Positions 7,774-16,262 of a stretch of DNA of 27,872 nucleotides are shown piece by piece. Under the pieces are notes generated by a model. That model ran no database searches. It was not told the origin of the DNA and saw only the letters and a list, made by a program, of their open reading frames with translations. Location: assembly GCA_946478975.1 (NCBI GenBank), contig CAMLEO010000059.1:1-27872 (forward strand). The letters are read 5' to 3'. How positions within the stretch are numbered: the stretch's first letter is position 1; each line of letters starts with the position of its first letter. Origin of the DNA: an uncultured Steroidobacter sp. (GTDB lineage Bacteria; Pseudomonadota; Gammaproteobacteria; Steroidobacterales; Steroidobacteraceae). The translations under genes and the position numbers were made by a program.

Positions 7774-9176
7774 ATGTCGTGCTCATCACTCTCATCGGGC
7801 TGTTGTTGGGCGGAATGGTCGCGATCGGCTGGTTCGCCTCGCGCAAGCAGAAGACCGCGGAGGATTTCTTCATCGGCGGGCGGCGCTTCGGATTGTTTGT
7901 TTCCAGCGCGACGCAGATTGCATCGACGTTCGGCGGCGGCGTGATGCTCGCGCAGGTCGGCATCGGTTATCGCTGGGGCTTTGCGGTGATGGTGTACTCC
8001 AGCGTCGCGGCGCCGCTCGGCGTGTTCCTGCTGGCGAGATACTTCGCCCGCTGGCTGCGCAGCCAGAACTTCTACACGACGACCGACTGGATGTGCCATC
8101 AATATGGCGAGTCGCGCTTGTTGCGCGGACTCACGTCCAGCGTGGTGTCGCTATATGCAGTCGCTGCAACAGTTGCGCAACCGATCGCGGCGGGAAAAAT
8201 TCTGGCGGTGACGACCGGGCTGCCGTTCGAGTTCTGCCTGATCTTCGCTGCCGTCGTTGTCATCATCTATACAACTGCCGGTGGCATCGTAGCGGTCGCC
8301 TACACTGACGTTGCCCAACTGTGCTTGATGGTTCTGCTCATCATTGGACTCTTGCCGCTCGCCATCAGCGAAGCCGGCGGCTTCGCTCATATCTTCGCCA
8401 CGGTCCCGCCGAAGAATCTGACGATCTTCGCACCGGGCGATCATGTGCTGCTCGGCTGGCTGCTCGCGGTGCTGCCGGCCACGATGGTCAAGCAGACGTA
8501 TCATCTGCGCATCTTCGGCGCCACCAACGAGAAAGTCGCGCAGCGCGGCCTGTATAACCTCGCGATCGCCAGTTTCCTGATCGGTTTGTGGGCGGCGCTG
8601 ATGGGCATGGCGATCTACACCATCAATCCGGCGCTCAAGGATCAAGAGCATGCGACGGTGTGGCTGATTCAACATCTGCTGCCGCCGTGGATGATGGTCA
8701 TCGTGCTCGCGGCCATGGTCGCAGCAATTGCTGCGGCGGCCGACTCGGCGCTGCACAGTTTCAGCAGCAGCTTCACGCGCGATATATATCAAATGCTGCT
8801 GAAACCGAATGCATCGGATCGCGAATTGCGTCGAGTGTCGCAGATGAGCGTGGTCGGCTTGGGATTGATCGGCATCTTCATCGCGCTGGCTGTGCCGGTG
8901 GTGCTGGATGCGCTCCTGCTCGGCTACAGCATCACCGCCGCCGGTTTGTTTTTTCCGCTGATTCTTGGCCGCTTCTGGAAAGGCGCCACGCACGCGGGGG
9001 CCATCGCCGGAATCCTGGCTGGAATTGCTTTTACGATTTTGTTCCACGTCGTGGCCGAGCTCAAAGAGCTGATGCCCCCGGTCGTGGCGGGACTGCTGGC
9101 GTCGTTGATCGCGTTCGTCGCCGTCAGCAAGTTGAATCGATGGACCACGGCGGCGATTCCTCAACGTGCACGGTGA
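7770..9176 (+). CDS. Sodium:solute symporter (SSS family)
   Basis: This 468-residue integral membrane protein of the SSS/PutP-PanF superfamily has about 13 predicted hydrophobic segments. Family features include FASRKQKTAEDFFIGGRRFG after the first helix, ATQIASTFGGG in helix 2, and TTAGGIVAVAYTDVAQ. The start is a GTG at 7770 overlapping the previous stop (GTGA), with AAGGTG upstream. An upstream extension of the frame to 7476 would run inside the oxidoreductase gene and is not membrane-like. Its place in the operon suggests it carries the oxidase substrate across the inner membrane after the TonB receptor brings it into the periplasm. The substrate is not readable from sequence, but proline/amine-type solutes are common for the family. 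Confidence 0.93.
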   Translation: MNVVLITLIGLLLGGMVAIGWFASRKQKTAEDFFIGGRRFGLFVSSATQIASTFGGGVMLAQVGIGYRWGFAVMVYSSVAAPLGVFLLARYFARWLRSQNFYTTTDWMCHQYGESRLLRGLTSSVVSLYAVAATVAQPIAAGKILAVTTGLPFEFCLIFAAVVVIIYTTAGGIVAVAYTDVAQLCLMVLLIIGLLPLAISEAGGFAHIFATVPPKNLTIFAPGDHVLLGWLLAVLPATMVKQTYHLRIFGATNEKVAQRGLYNLAIASFLIGLWAALMGMAIYTINPALKDQEHATVWLIQHLLPPWMMVIVLAAMVAAIAAAADSALHSFSSSFTRDIYQMLLKPNASDRELRRVSQMSVVGLGLIGIFIALAVPVVLDALLLGYSITAAGLFFPLILGRFWKGATHAGAIAGILAGIAFTILFHVVAELKELMPPVVAGLLASLIAFVAVSKLNRWTTAAIPQRAR

Positions 9177-9213
9177 CTCGCGCTTCTTGAACCCGCTGAA
9201 CACAGGAACAGTC

Positions 9214-9717
9214 ATGGACGCTCTGACCGGTAAACTGCGGCGTTACGTTCGCCCCCGCGTTGGCAGCAGGGACGATGCCGAGGATGTGATCCAGGAAGCC
9301 TACCTCCGGGTGTTGCGTTACTCGGTGGACCACGGGGTCGAAGATATGGAACGGCTGCTGTTCTCGGCAGCGAAGAATCTCGCCGTCGACAGCCTTCGCC
9401 GGCGGCGCACTCGTGACAAGACAGCGACCAGCTACGCCGTGCTGGAGGGGGACACGCAAACCTGGCCGGCGCTCGATGAGCAGGTGTATCTGCAACAGCG
9501 CTTGAGCAGTGTCGAAGCGGCGGTCGCGCTGTTGCCGGAACGCTGCCGCGAAGTGTTCCTGCTGCATCGGGTCGAGAGTTTGAGCTATAGCCAGATTGCA
9601 GCCCGCTGCGGCATCAGCGTGAGTGCAGTAGAAAAGAACATTGCACGAGCTTGCCTGCTGCTCGGCGCTGCGATCGGCCGAGAAGAAACTTCAGAGGTGG
9701 AGCGGCGTCGGAGTTGA
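9214..9717 (+). CDS. ECF-type RNA polymerase sigma factor (FecI-like), orphan
   Basis: This 167-residue sigma factor has region 2 at about residues 8-65 (DDAEDVIQEAYLRVLR, then AAKNLAVDSLRRRR) and region 4 at 100-152 (LPERCREVFLLHRVESLSYSQIAARCGISVSAVEKNIARA), the latter a clear DNA-binding HTH. ATG 9214 with AGGA upstream gives a canonical N-terminus. An in-frame start at 9166 would overlap the symporter and lacks support. FecI-like factors normally sit beside a fecR anti-sigma gene and a TonB receptor with an N-terminal signalling domain. No FecR is present here, and the receptor upstream has a short N-terminus without that domain. The gene is 37 bases after the symporter, so it is probably co-transcribed with the catabolic genes. 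Its target promoters are unknown. Confidence 0.92.
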   Translation: MDALTGKLRRYVRPRVGSRDDAEDVIQEAYLRVLRYSVDHGVEDMERLLFSAAKNLAVDSLRRRRTRDKTATSYAVLEGDTQTWPALDEQVYLQQRLSSVEAAVALLPERCREVFLLHRVESLSYSQIAARCGISVSAVEKNIARACLLLGAAIGREETSEVERRRS

Positions 9718-9723
9718 CGCCGC
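9702..9723 (+). terminator. GC-rich hairpin spanning the sigma-factor stop codon
   Basis: A perfect 8-bp stem, GCGGCGTC / GACGCCGC, encloses a 6-base loop and includes the TGA at 9715-9717. No T-run follows, so it is not a canonical intrinsic terminator. It may stall the polymerase or protect the 3' end of the catabolic transcript. Confidence 0.4.
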
Positions 9724-9732
9724 AACGCGATC

Positions 9733-9761
9733 TCGGCAGCATTTACATACTTTACTAATAA
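9733..9761 (+). promoter_or_regulatory. Candidate promoter of the minor-pilin operon
   Basis: An AT-rich island (9740-9762) stands out from GC-rich surroundings. TCGGCA (9733-9738) and TAATAA (9756-9761) are separated by 17 bases and match the sigma-70 consensus only partly. A second possible pair is TTGCGA (9820-9825) with CGATAG 17 bases on. Neither is strong, and this is an inference from spacing alone. Confidence 0.3.
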
Positions 9762-9771
9762 TGCAGGGATT

Positions 9772-9814
9772 CCCTTAAGGGTAAAACACCCTCACCTGCA
9801 CTGCGCTTCAGGGT
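9772..9814 (+). promoter_or_regulatory. Leader with four alternating complementary arms upstream of fimU
   Basis: A perfect palindrome, CCCTTAAGGG (9772-9781), is followed by AGGGT-AAAAC-ACCCT (9778-9792) and a further AGGGT (9810-9814). Arm 2 can pair with arm 1 or arm 3, and arm 3 can pair with arm 2 or arm 4, so the pairings are mutually exclusive. It may be a small RNA switch, or simply a DNA operator built on the palindrome. Confidence 0.35.
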
Positions 9815-9929
9815 TTCAGTTGCGACGCAGTTCGCGATTTGCCGATAGCAACGACCTATCCTTGCCGTATTGTTGCTGCATCAACGCGACATACGGGAAA
9901 GTGCCGACTACGGCAGCGCGCCTACAACA

Positions 9930-10484
9930 ATGTTCGAGAGCACAACAGCCCGCCTTCGCCCACGGGGCCAGGGCGCGGGGTTCACCATCGTCGAGCTGAT
10001 GATCACCGTTGCCGTGGCCAGCATCCTCATGGCCCTCGCGGTGCCGTCGTTTACACAGATGATCGTCAGCGGACGATTGACCGCGCAATCAAATGACATG
10101 GTCGCGGCCATCAGCCTCGCGCGTTCCGAGGCGATCAAACGAAACGCGAGCGTGACGCTGTGTCGCGCGGTCAATAACTCGACCACGTGTGCGACCTCCG
10201 CGGGCGTCTGGCAAAACTGGCTCGTCCTCACCAATGCCGGCACCGTCGTCCGGCAGGGCGCAGTCAACAACTTCGGCGGCACGCTAGTGATGCGCTCTTC
10301 GCTCACGACCGATCAAGTGGTGTTCGGCCCTGATGGCCTCGCCCGCACCGGCGGCGTCATGGTTGCCGACCACACGATCACCGTCTGCTCTTCGCGCCGG
10401 ATCGACCGCAACGTGCGCCGAATCGTGATGGGCGCGGGCAGCCGCATGTCCACGGTGTTAGATAACACGACGACATGCACATGA
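9930..10484 (+). CDS. fimU: Type IV minor pilin FimU/FimT (GspH-like)
   Basis: This 184-residue prepilin starts at ATG 9930. A short basic leader ends at G17, where prepilin peptidase would cut before FTIVELMITVAVASILMALAVPSF. The mature protein keeps Glu at position 5. The C-terminal domain is GspH/FimT type, including SLARSEAIKRNASVTLC and a Cys pair near the end (CSSRR, TTTCT). It is the first gene of the fimU-pilV-pilW-pilX-pilY1-pilE operon, whose products prime pilus assembly and form the tip complex. A longer in-frame start at 9870 exists but would place extra residues before the leader. The ribosome site is weak for either. Confidence 0.9.
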   Translation: MFESTTARLRPRGQGAGFTIVELMITVAVASILMALAVPSFTQMIVSGRLTAQSNDMVAAISLARSEAIKRNASVTLCRAVNNSTTCATSAGVWQNWLVLTNAGTVVRQGAVNNFGGTLVMRSSLTTDQVVFGPDGLARTGGVMVADHTITVCSSRRIDRNVRRIVMGAGSRMSTVLDNTTTCT

Positions 10485-10951
10485 AGCGCGGCCTTCATAT
10501 CTATAGCAGCCAACGCGGCGTCGGCCTCATTGAAGTGCTGATCGCGCTGCTGGTGCTGTCCTTCGGCATGCTCGGCATGGCAGGACTGCAGATGTGGAGC
10601 CTGAGATATAACGAGAGCGCCATGCAGCGAGGTATGGCTGTGGTCGAGACGCACACGATTGCGGACGCGATGCGCGCCGATCGCGCCGCTGCGTTGAGAG
10701 ACGAGTTCGATCTTGCGATCGACGCCGCTGATCCAACCGGCAATACGTTCGCACAGTCCTCTCTGCGAACCTGGCGTCAAAGTTTGCTAGGTGCACTGGG
10801 GCCGACCGCAACGGGATCGGTCGACTGCAATGGTTCGTTGTGCACGATCCGCGTGCGCTGGAACGACACGCGCGGTACGAACACCCAGCCCGATGCCAAC
10901 GGCAACACGCCCGACGTACTGCAAGTCGTAACGACGGTGGTGCAGTTGTGA
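10481..10951 (+). CDS. pilV: Type IV pilus minor pilin PilV
   Basis: This is a short prepilin of about 156 residues. A basic leader (SSQRG) is cut before VGLIEVLIALLVLSFGMLGMAGLQ, with Glu at mature position 5 and the PilV-type segment LLGMAGLQMWSLRYNESA after the helix. A Cys pair (DCNGSLC) lies in the globular part. ATG 10481 overlaps the fimU stop as ATGA. ATG 10475, two codons earlier, is equally in frame and cannot be excluded. It works with FimU, PilW and PilX as an initiation or tip subcomplex of the pilus in the inner membrane. Confidence 0.9.
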   Translation: MKRGLHIYSSQRGVGLIEVLIALLVLSFGMLGMAGLQMWSLRYNESAMQRGMAVVETHTIADAMRADRAAALRDEFDLAIDAADPTGNTFAQSSLRTWRQSLLGALGPTATGSVDCNGSLCTIRVRWNDTRGTNTQPDANGNTPDVLQVVTTVVQL

Positions 10952-11955
10952 CGCGTCCTCAGCGTGGCTTCACACTCATCGAGCTGATGGTCGCGATGGT
11001 GCTTGGCCTCGTGATCATCGGTGGCGCGACCAGTCTCATCCTCGCGAACCGGCAGAGTTACCGCACCAACGAAGCGCTGTCGCAAGTTCAAGAGAGTGCG
11101 CGCACGGCCTTCGAGCTGTTGGCGCGCGACGTACGCCAGGGCGGCATCTCAGGTTGTGACAGTAGCGGGCGCATGGCCAACGTGCTGGATCCGACGGGCG
11201 GCGTTGCCTGGTGGCAGAACTGGTTCGGTGTCGCCGGTTACGAGGGCAGCCAGACGAATCCGGCGGTGCCGATCAGCTCGGCGACGGGCGAGCGCGTCGC
11301 CGGCACCGATTCGATAACGCTCCAGGGGATCGAGGGCACGGGCCTCACGGTCGAGACGCACGATCCGACCTCTTCGAACTTCAAGATCAACGCGACCACT
11401 ACCGACTTCATCGCCGACGACATCCTGATCGTGTGCGACTTCGACCACGCGGTGGTCCTCCAGGTGACCGACTACAACGCCAACAACGTGACCGTCGTTC
11501 ACAACACCGGCGGCGGCGTATCCGACCCGGGCAATTGTTCCAAGGGCCTGGGTTATCCAACCGACTGCAGCAGCACCAACGGCAACGCTTATATTTTCGG
11601 CCCCAACTCGCAGATCGCACGCATGTCGGCGGTCACTTGGTACATCGGCAACAACGGCCGCGCGAGCGAAGGCGGCCGGTCGCTGTATCGGCGCCGACTC
11701 GGGCGAGGCGCGGTGGTGCAGACCGAAGAAGTGGTCGCCGGCGTCACCGACATGCAGCTGACGTATCGCGAACAAGGCAACAACGACTTTCGCGCCGCGA
11801 ACAACGTCGGCACCTGGGCGAACGTCAACGCAGTGATGATCACGCTGATCGTGCAGAGTGCCGATCAACGCGTCACGACCGATACCACTGTGAATTCCGG
11901 GCGCGTCCAGCGCAGCTTCAGCAACATTGTGACTTTGAGGAACCGCGTGCCATGA
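10948..11955 (+). CDS. pilW: Type IV pilus minor pilin PilW
   Basis: This 335-residue prepilin starts at GTG 10948, overlapping the pilV stop (GTGA). The leader RPQRG is cut before FTLIELMVAMVLGLVIIGGATSLILANRQSYR, and the helix continues as ALSQVQESARTAFELLARDVRQGGISGC, the PilW signature. The large C-terminal domain is rich in Asn, Thr and Val beta segments and carries the DMQLTYRE stretch common near the end of PilW proteins. Upstream in-frame starts lie within pilV and were rejected. Its function is as a minor pilin of the priming/tip complex with FimU, PilV and PilX. Confidence 0.92.
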   Translation: MTRPQRGFTLIELMVAMVLGLVIIGGATSLILANRQSYRTNEALSQVQESARTAFELLARDVRQGGISGCDSSGRMANVLDPTGGVAWWQNWFGVAGYEGSQTNPAVPISSATGERVAGTDSITLQGIEGTGLTVETHDPTSSNFKINATTTDFIADDILIVCDFDHAVVLQVTDYNANNVTVVHNTGGGVSDPGNCSKGLGYPTDCSSTNGNAYIFGPNSQIARMSAVTWYIGNNGRASEGGRSLYRRRLGRGAVVQTEEVVAGVTDMQLTYREQGNNDFRAANNVGTWANVNAVMITLIVQSADQRVTTDTTVNSGRVQRSFSNIVTLRNRVP

Positions 11956-12533
11956 GCCGGGCAATGCGGATGAGTCGTCATCAGATGCGCGCCTGCAAGC
12001 AGGGCGAGCGCGGCGTCGCGCTGGTCGTCGCGTTGATTCTTTTGGTGGTCGCGACGCTGATCGGATTGGCCGGCATTCGCGGCACCAGTCTGCAAGAGCG
12101 CATGAGCGCGAATATGTATGATCGGTCGCTCGCGTTTCAGCGTGCCGAATCGGCATTGCGCGATGCTGAGCGTGCGATCACCGCCAACTGGCACATCGCC
12201 GATCTCAATGGTCAGGATTGTTCGCCCACGGCTGGCACGCTGTGTACGGCAGTGCCGCCCGCGAACGCGGTGTGGACTTCGGTCGGCGGCACTTACAACG
12301 TCAACAACGACAAGACGCCGGGCACCCCGCAGTATTTCATTCAGTTCATGGGCACCGGCAACGCCCAGAACAATCTCGGGCTGGATGCCAATGCTGACTA
12401 CGGCAACTACGGCAATTCCTATCCGCCCGACAACGTCGCTTATTACCGGGTGACGGCGCGCAGCAGCGCCCCCGCCGACGCCGGCGATCGTTCGATCGTC
12501 GTGCTCCAGTCCACCGTCAAGCGCGCCATCTGA
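11952..12533 (+). CDS. pilX: Type IV pilus minor pilin PilX
   Basis: This 193-residue protein begins at ATG 11952, overlapping the pilW stop (ATGA). A 20-residue basic leader (KQGERG) is cut before VALVVALILLVVATLIGLAGIRGTSLQERMSANMYDRSLAFQRAESALRDAE, the classic PilX N-terminus. As usual for PilX, mature residue 5 is hydrophobic (Val), not Glu. That fits a subunit placed at the very tip above the other minor pilins. The C-terminal region contains a Cys pair (QDCSPTAGTLC) and ends YYRVTARSSAPADAGDRSIVVLQSTVKRAI, typical of the family. Confidence 0.92.
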   Translation: MSRAMRMSRHQMRACKQGERGVALVVALILLVVATLIGLAGIRGTSLQERMSANMYDRSLAFQRAESALRDAERAITANWHIADLNGQDCSPTAGTLCTAVPPANAVWTSVGGTYNVNNDKTPGTPQYFIQFMGTGNAQNNLGLDANADYGNYGNSYPPDNVAYYRVTARSSAPADAGDRSIVVLQSTVKRAI

Positions 12534-12557
12534 TTCCACGACCAGGTCGAGGATGTC

Positions 12558-15500
12558 ATGACGAACAGCAATACGAGTTCTCTGCGCCCACAGATCGGCC
12601 GGTGGCGGCTCGTCTGTATCGCTGCGCTATGGACCATGGCGTTGGGGACGGTGGCGATGGGAGCGGCGTCGGCGCAGACGGTGTCGCAATCGCCGCTGTC
12701 GGTCGCAGGCAATGTGCCGGGCAATCTGCTGCTCGTGCCGTCGGTCGAGTGGCCCACGCTCGACAGCATGGCGAACCTCGGCGCCTACACCATCACGCGC
12801 GCCTACGTCGGCTACTTCGACCCCGACAAGTGTTACAAATATTCGTACAACGCCACCGAGTCGCTGCGATATTTCTATCCGGTGCACACCACGACCACTC
12901 ACGAATGCAACAACAGCAACGCGGAGTGGAGCGGCAACTACATGAACTGGGCCGCGACCCAGACCATCGATCCGTTTCGTAAAGCGCTGACCGGCGGCTA
13001 TCGAGTGCGCGACACCAGCACCGAGACCTGGCTGGAAAAGGCGCGCTACGACGGCAACGGCGGCAACAGCATCTATCCGGATCGGCGCCTGCCGGCGAGC
13101 GGCTCGGATCAAAATACGGTGAAGAAGGCGACGCCGATCGACAACTGGCCCCAGGTCAGCATTCGCATCTGGCGCCTCGGCAACAAAATGCGCTTTCAGC
13201 GCACCGGCGATTTCAGCTCCACGACCATCGTGGCGTACAACCCGTCCCTGCATACGACCTTCGGCAGCACCGACAGCACGCTGTATGAAGTGAGCGTGCG
13301 CGTGAAGGTGTGCGACAACTCCGCCGGCATCGGCGTCGAGGACAACTGCAAACAATATTCGAACGGCTGGAAGCCCGAAGGCTTGATCCAGCAGTACTCC
13401 GAGCGCCTGCGCTACAGCGTGTTCGGTTATCTCAACGATGGCGACATGCTTCGCGACGGCGGCGTGCTGCGCGCGAAACAAAAGTTCGTCGGCGAAAACA
13501 AGCTCGATCCGTCGCAGGGCTGGATCGCCAACGCCGCCCGCGAGTGGGATCCGAGCACTGGCGTGCTGGTGAAAAATCCCGATTCCGCCGATGCGAGTGC
13601 CACCGCCTCGAACGTCGGCACCACCTCGGGCGGCACCACCATCGCGGACAGCGGCGTGATCAACTACGTCAACAAGTTCGGCGAGATGACGACCGCGAAT
13701 CACAAGAGCTACGACCCGGTGAGCGAGCTCTTCTACGCGGCGATTCGTTACCTGAAACATCAAGGCAACGTTCCGGAGTACACCACGCTCAGCGGCACCT
13801 CGGATTACAAATATCAGCTGGCCGACGGCTTTCCGGTGATCACCACCTGGGACGATCCGATGCAGTATCGCTGTCAGCGCAGCGCCATGCTCGGCATCGG
13901 CGATGCGAACACGCACCGAGACAAGAACCTGCCCGGCAACAGCGTGACCACCGACGAGCCGACGCGGCCCTCGACGGTGACCTCGGACACGACGGTGAAC
14001 GTGGTGACGGCGACGCAGAAGGTTGCTTCGCTCGAAGGCATCACGATCAACACGCCGTTCACCGGCCGTGAGAACTCGGCATACATCGCCGGCCTCGCGT
14101 ACGACTCGCACACCAAGGATCTGCGGCCCGATCTCGACGGCACGCAGACCGTCTCGACCTACTGGGTCGACGTGCGCGAGAACCAAGTGCTCGAGCCGCG
14201 GGCGAGCAATCAATATTGGCTCGCGACGAAGTACGGCGGCTTCACGGTGCCGGACGGGTTCGATCCCTACACGCGCTCGACGGCGCTCGAAACGTCCTTG
14301 TGGAGCAGTGGCGAAACGTTGTCCACCGGCGATCCGCGGCCGACGAACTTCTATGTCGCGAGCGAAGCGGACCGCATGGTCGAAAGCTTGTCGCGAGCAT
14401 TCGCGAGAATCGCCAGCGAAGCGGTAGGTTCCGGCACCTCGCTGTCCTCGAACTCCACGCGCCTGGAAACAGGCACGCAAACCTTCCAGGCGCAGTTCAA
14501 CGCCGGCACCTGGAGCGGCGAAGTGCAAGCCTTCAACGTGAACACCGACGGCTCGCTCGCGAGCAGCCCGCGTTGGCGTGCGACGACGCAGCTGTCGGCT
14601 GCCACGTGGTCGGCGCGTGCCATCTATTTCGACGATCCTCAAGCCAGCGGCGGCAACCGCTATCGGTTGTTCAACTGGAGCAACTTGAATTCCGATCAGA
14701 AGGCGGCGCTCGGCACGCAGCAGATCGTGGATTACCTGCGAGGCGATCGCAGCATGGAAGAAGCGCGCGGCACCGGCCTGCTGCGCACCCGAACTGAAAT
14801 TTTAGGTGACATCGTCAACTCGACGCCGGTGTATGTCGGCGCGCCGAACACGCGTTTGTACACGGCTGCGACGTTCACTGGCGCGAGCACTTATGACGAT
14901 TTCGCCGCCGCTCAGCGCACGCGCACGCCGATGGTTTACGTCGGCTCCAACGACGGCATGCTGCACGGATTCAACGCCAACACCGGCGCTGAGCTGTACG
15001 CGTTCGTGCCCAATGGCGCGATCATGAACAACCTGCGCTCGTACGCGGACCCGGCGTATGACCATCGTTACTTCGTCGACGGCGAGCTCACCGTGGCGGA
15101 TGTCTACGATAACAACACGTGGAAGACCATCCTGGTCGGCACCTTGGGTCGCGGTGGGCCGGGCGTGTTCGCGCTCGATGTCACCAATCCCACCAACGTG
15201 CAGTTCCTGTGGGAAAAGAGCGGGACCGACATCGCGGCGCTCGGCAAGAACATCGGCCGGCCGGTCATCGCGCAGGTCGCGAATGGCGATTGGCGCGTGA
15301 TGTTGGGCAACGGCATGGGCAGCACCGGCGGTACGGCGCAGATGGTGACGATCGGTGCGATCAGCGGCAGCGTTACAGTCGGCTCAACTGCCGTTTCTGG
15401 CAGCAACGGTCTCACCGCCGTGCTCGCTCGCGATAGCAACGGCGACAGCTTCGCTGATGTCGCGTATGCCGGCGACTTGAAAGGTAACTTGTGGAAGTTC

Positions 15501-16250
15501 ACCAACCTGTCCGGCACACCGAGCGCGACCAAAATGTTTGAAGCGCGCGATCCGAGCGGCACGTTGCAGCCGATCACCGCTGCGCCGCTGGCAGGTAAGG
15601 ATCCTTCGACCGGAACCGTGTGGGTGTTCTTCGGCACCGGTCAATATCTCGGCGGCAACGATCCGCTCAGCCGCCAGGTGCAAACGTGGTACGGCTTGAA
15701 GGACGAAGGCGTGGGCATGGCGACGCGCAGCGACCTCGTGCAACGAGACATTCTCGCCGAGAGCACGATCAATCAGACCGACGTGCGCGCCATTGAGGAA
15801 GGCACGGCCGCTGAGTTGCAGGGCCGACGCGGCTGGTTCATGGATCTGGTGTCGCCGACACGCGGCGCCGAAGGCGAGCGCATGGTGGTCCCAAATCGTT
15901 TCCAGGGCCAGGTGTTGATTGGCACGACGCGCATTCCCGATGCGAGCGATGCCTGCCAGCCGGCGGGCCGCGGCTACGTGATGGCAATCAATCCGTTCAC
16001 CGGCGGACGGCTGGATGCGACGTTCTTCGATGTGACCCGCGACGGTGAATTCACCAACGGCGACATGATGATGGTGAACGGTCAGCTGACCGTGGTGTCG
16101 GGCATCGGCTTCGGCAGCGGCCCGAGCAATCCGATCTTCATCGAGAACGTGATGCAGGTGAGCCTGGACGACGGCACGACCAAGACGATCGAGACACAGG
16201 GTTCGGCGGTCCAGGCGGGCCGCATGAGCTGGCGCGAACTGGTGAACTGA
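12558..16250 (+). CDS. pilY1: Type IV pilus tip adhesin/biogenesis factor PilY1
   Basis: This 1230-residue exported protein has a signal peptide (1-39, cleavage after ASA). The N-terminal region contains NLLLVPSVEWPTLDS (56-70), VGYFDPDKCYKY and WSGNYMNWAATQTIDPFRKAL. No DxSxS metal site is visible, so the N-terminal VWA-like domain probably lacks a MIDAS. The C-terminal half is the PilY1 beta-propeller, from LGDIVNSTPVYVGAPN (near 745) through MVYVGSNDGMLHGFNANTGAE. A calcium-loop motif D959-x-N961-x-D963 (DSNGDSFADVAYAGDLKGNLWKF) matches the calcium site that controls pilus retraction in Pseudomonas PilY1. The ribosome site is GAGG before ATG 12558. Upstream is pilX and downstream pilE. It acts at the pilus tip in adhesion, assembly and surface sensing. 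Confidence 0.95.
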   Translation: MTNSNTSSLRPQIGRWRLVCIAALWTMALGTVAMGAASAQTVSQSPLSVAGNVPGNLLLVPSVEWPTLDSMANLGAYTITRAYVGYFDPDKCYKYSYNATESLRYFYPVHTTTTHECNNSNAEWSGNYMNWAATQTIDPFRKALTGGYRVRDTSTETWLEKARYDGNGGNSIYPDRRLPASGSDQNTVKKATPIDNWPQVSIRIWRLGNKMRFQRTGDFSSTTIVAYNPSLHTTFGSTDSTLYEVSVRVKVCDNSAGIGVEDNCKQYSNGWKPEGLIQQYSERLRYSVFGYLNDGDMLRDGGVLRAKQKFVGENKLDPSQGWIANAAREWDPSTGVLVKNPDSADASATASNVGTTSGGTTIADSGVINYVNKFGEMTTANHKSYDPVSELFYAAIRYLKHQGNVPEYTTLSGTSDYKYQLADGFPVITTWDDPMQYRCQRSAMLGIGDANTHRDKNLPGNSVTTDEPTRPSTVTSDTTVNVVTATQKVASLEGITINTPFTGRENSAYIAGLAYDSHTKDLRPDLDGTQTVSTYWVDVRENQVLEPRASNQYWLATKYGGFTVPDGFDPYTRSTALETSLWSSGETLSTGDPRPTNFYVASEADRMVESLSRAFARIASEAVGSGTSLSSNSTRLETGTQTFQAQFNAGTWSGEVQAFNVNTDGSLASSPRWRATTQLSAATWSARAIYFDDPQASGGNRYRLFNWSNLNSDQKAALGTQQIVDYLRGDRSMEEARGTGLLRTRTEILGDIVNSTPVYVGAPNTRLYTAATFTGASTYDDFAAAQRTRTPMVYVGSNDGMLHGFNANTGAELYAFVPNGAIMNNLRSYADPAYDHRYFVDGELTVADVYDNNTWKTILVGTLGRGGPGVFALDVTNPTNVQFLWEKSGTDIAALGKNIGRPVIAQVANGDWRVMLGNGMGSTGGTAQMVTIGAISGSVTVGSTAVSGSNGLTAVLARDSNGDSFADVAYAGDLKGNLWKFTNLSGTPSATKMFEARDPSGTLQPITAAPLAGKDPSTGTVWVFFGTGQYLGGNDPLSRQVQTWYGLKDEGVGMATRSDLVQRDILAESTINQTDVRAIEEGTAAELQGRRGWFMDLVSPTRGAEGERMVVPNRFQGQVLIGTTRIPDASDACQPAGRGYVMAINPFTGGRLDATFFDVTRDGEFTNGDMMMVNGQLTVVSGIGFGSGPSNPIFIENVMQVSLDDGTTKTIETQGSAVQAGRMSWRELVN

Positions 16251-16262
16251 CGGATACGAGCC

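Noticed and set aside
12627..14642. Long open frame antisense to pilY1 (671 codons)
   Set aside because: Same shadow effect. No ribosome site or recognisable motif, and the plus-strand PilY1 is unmistakable.
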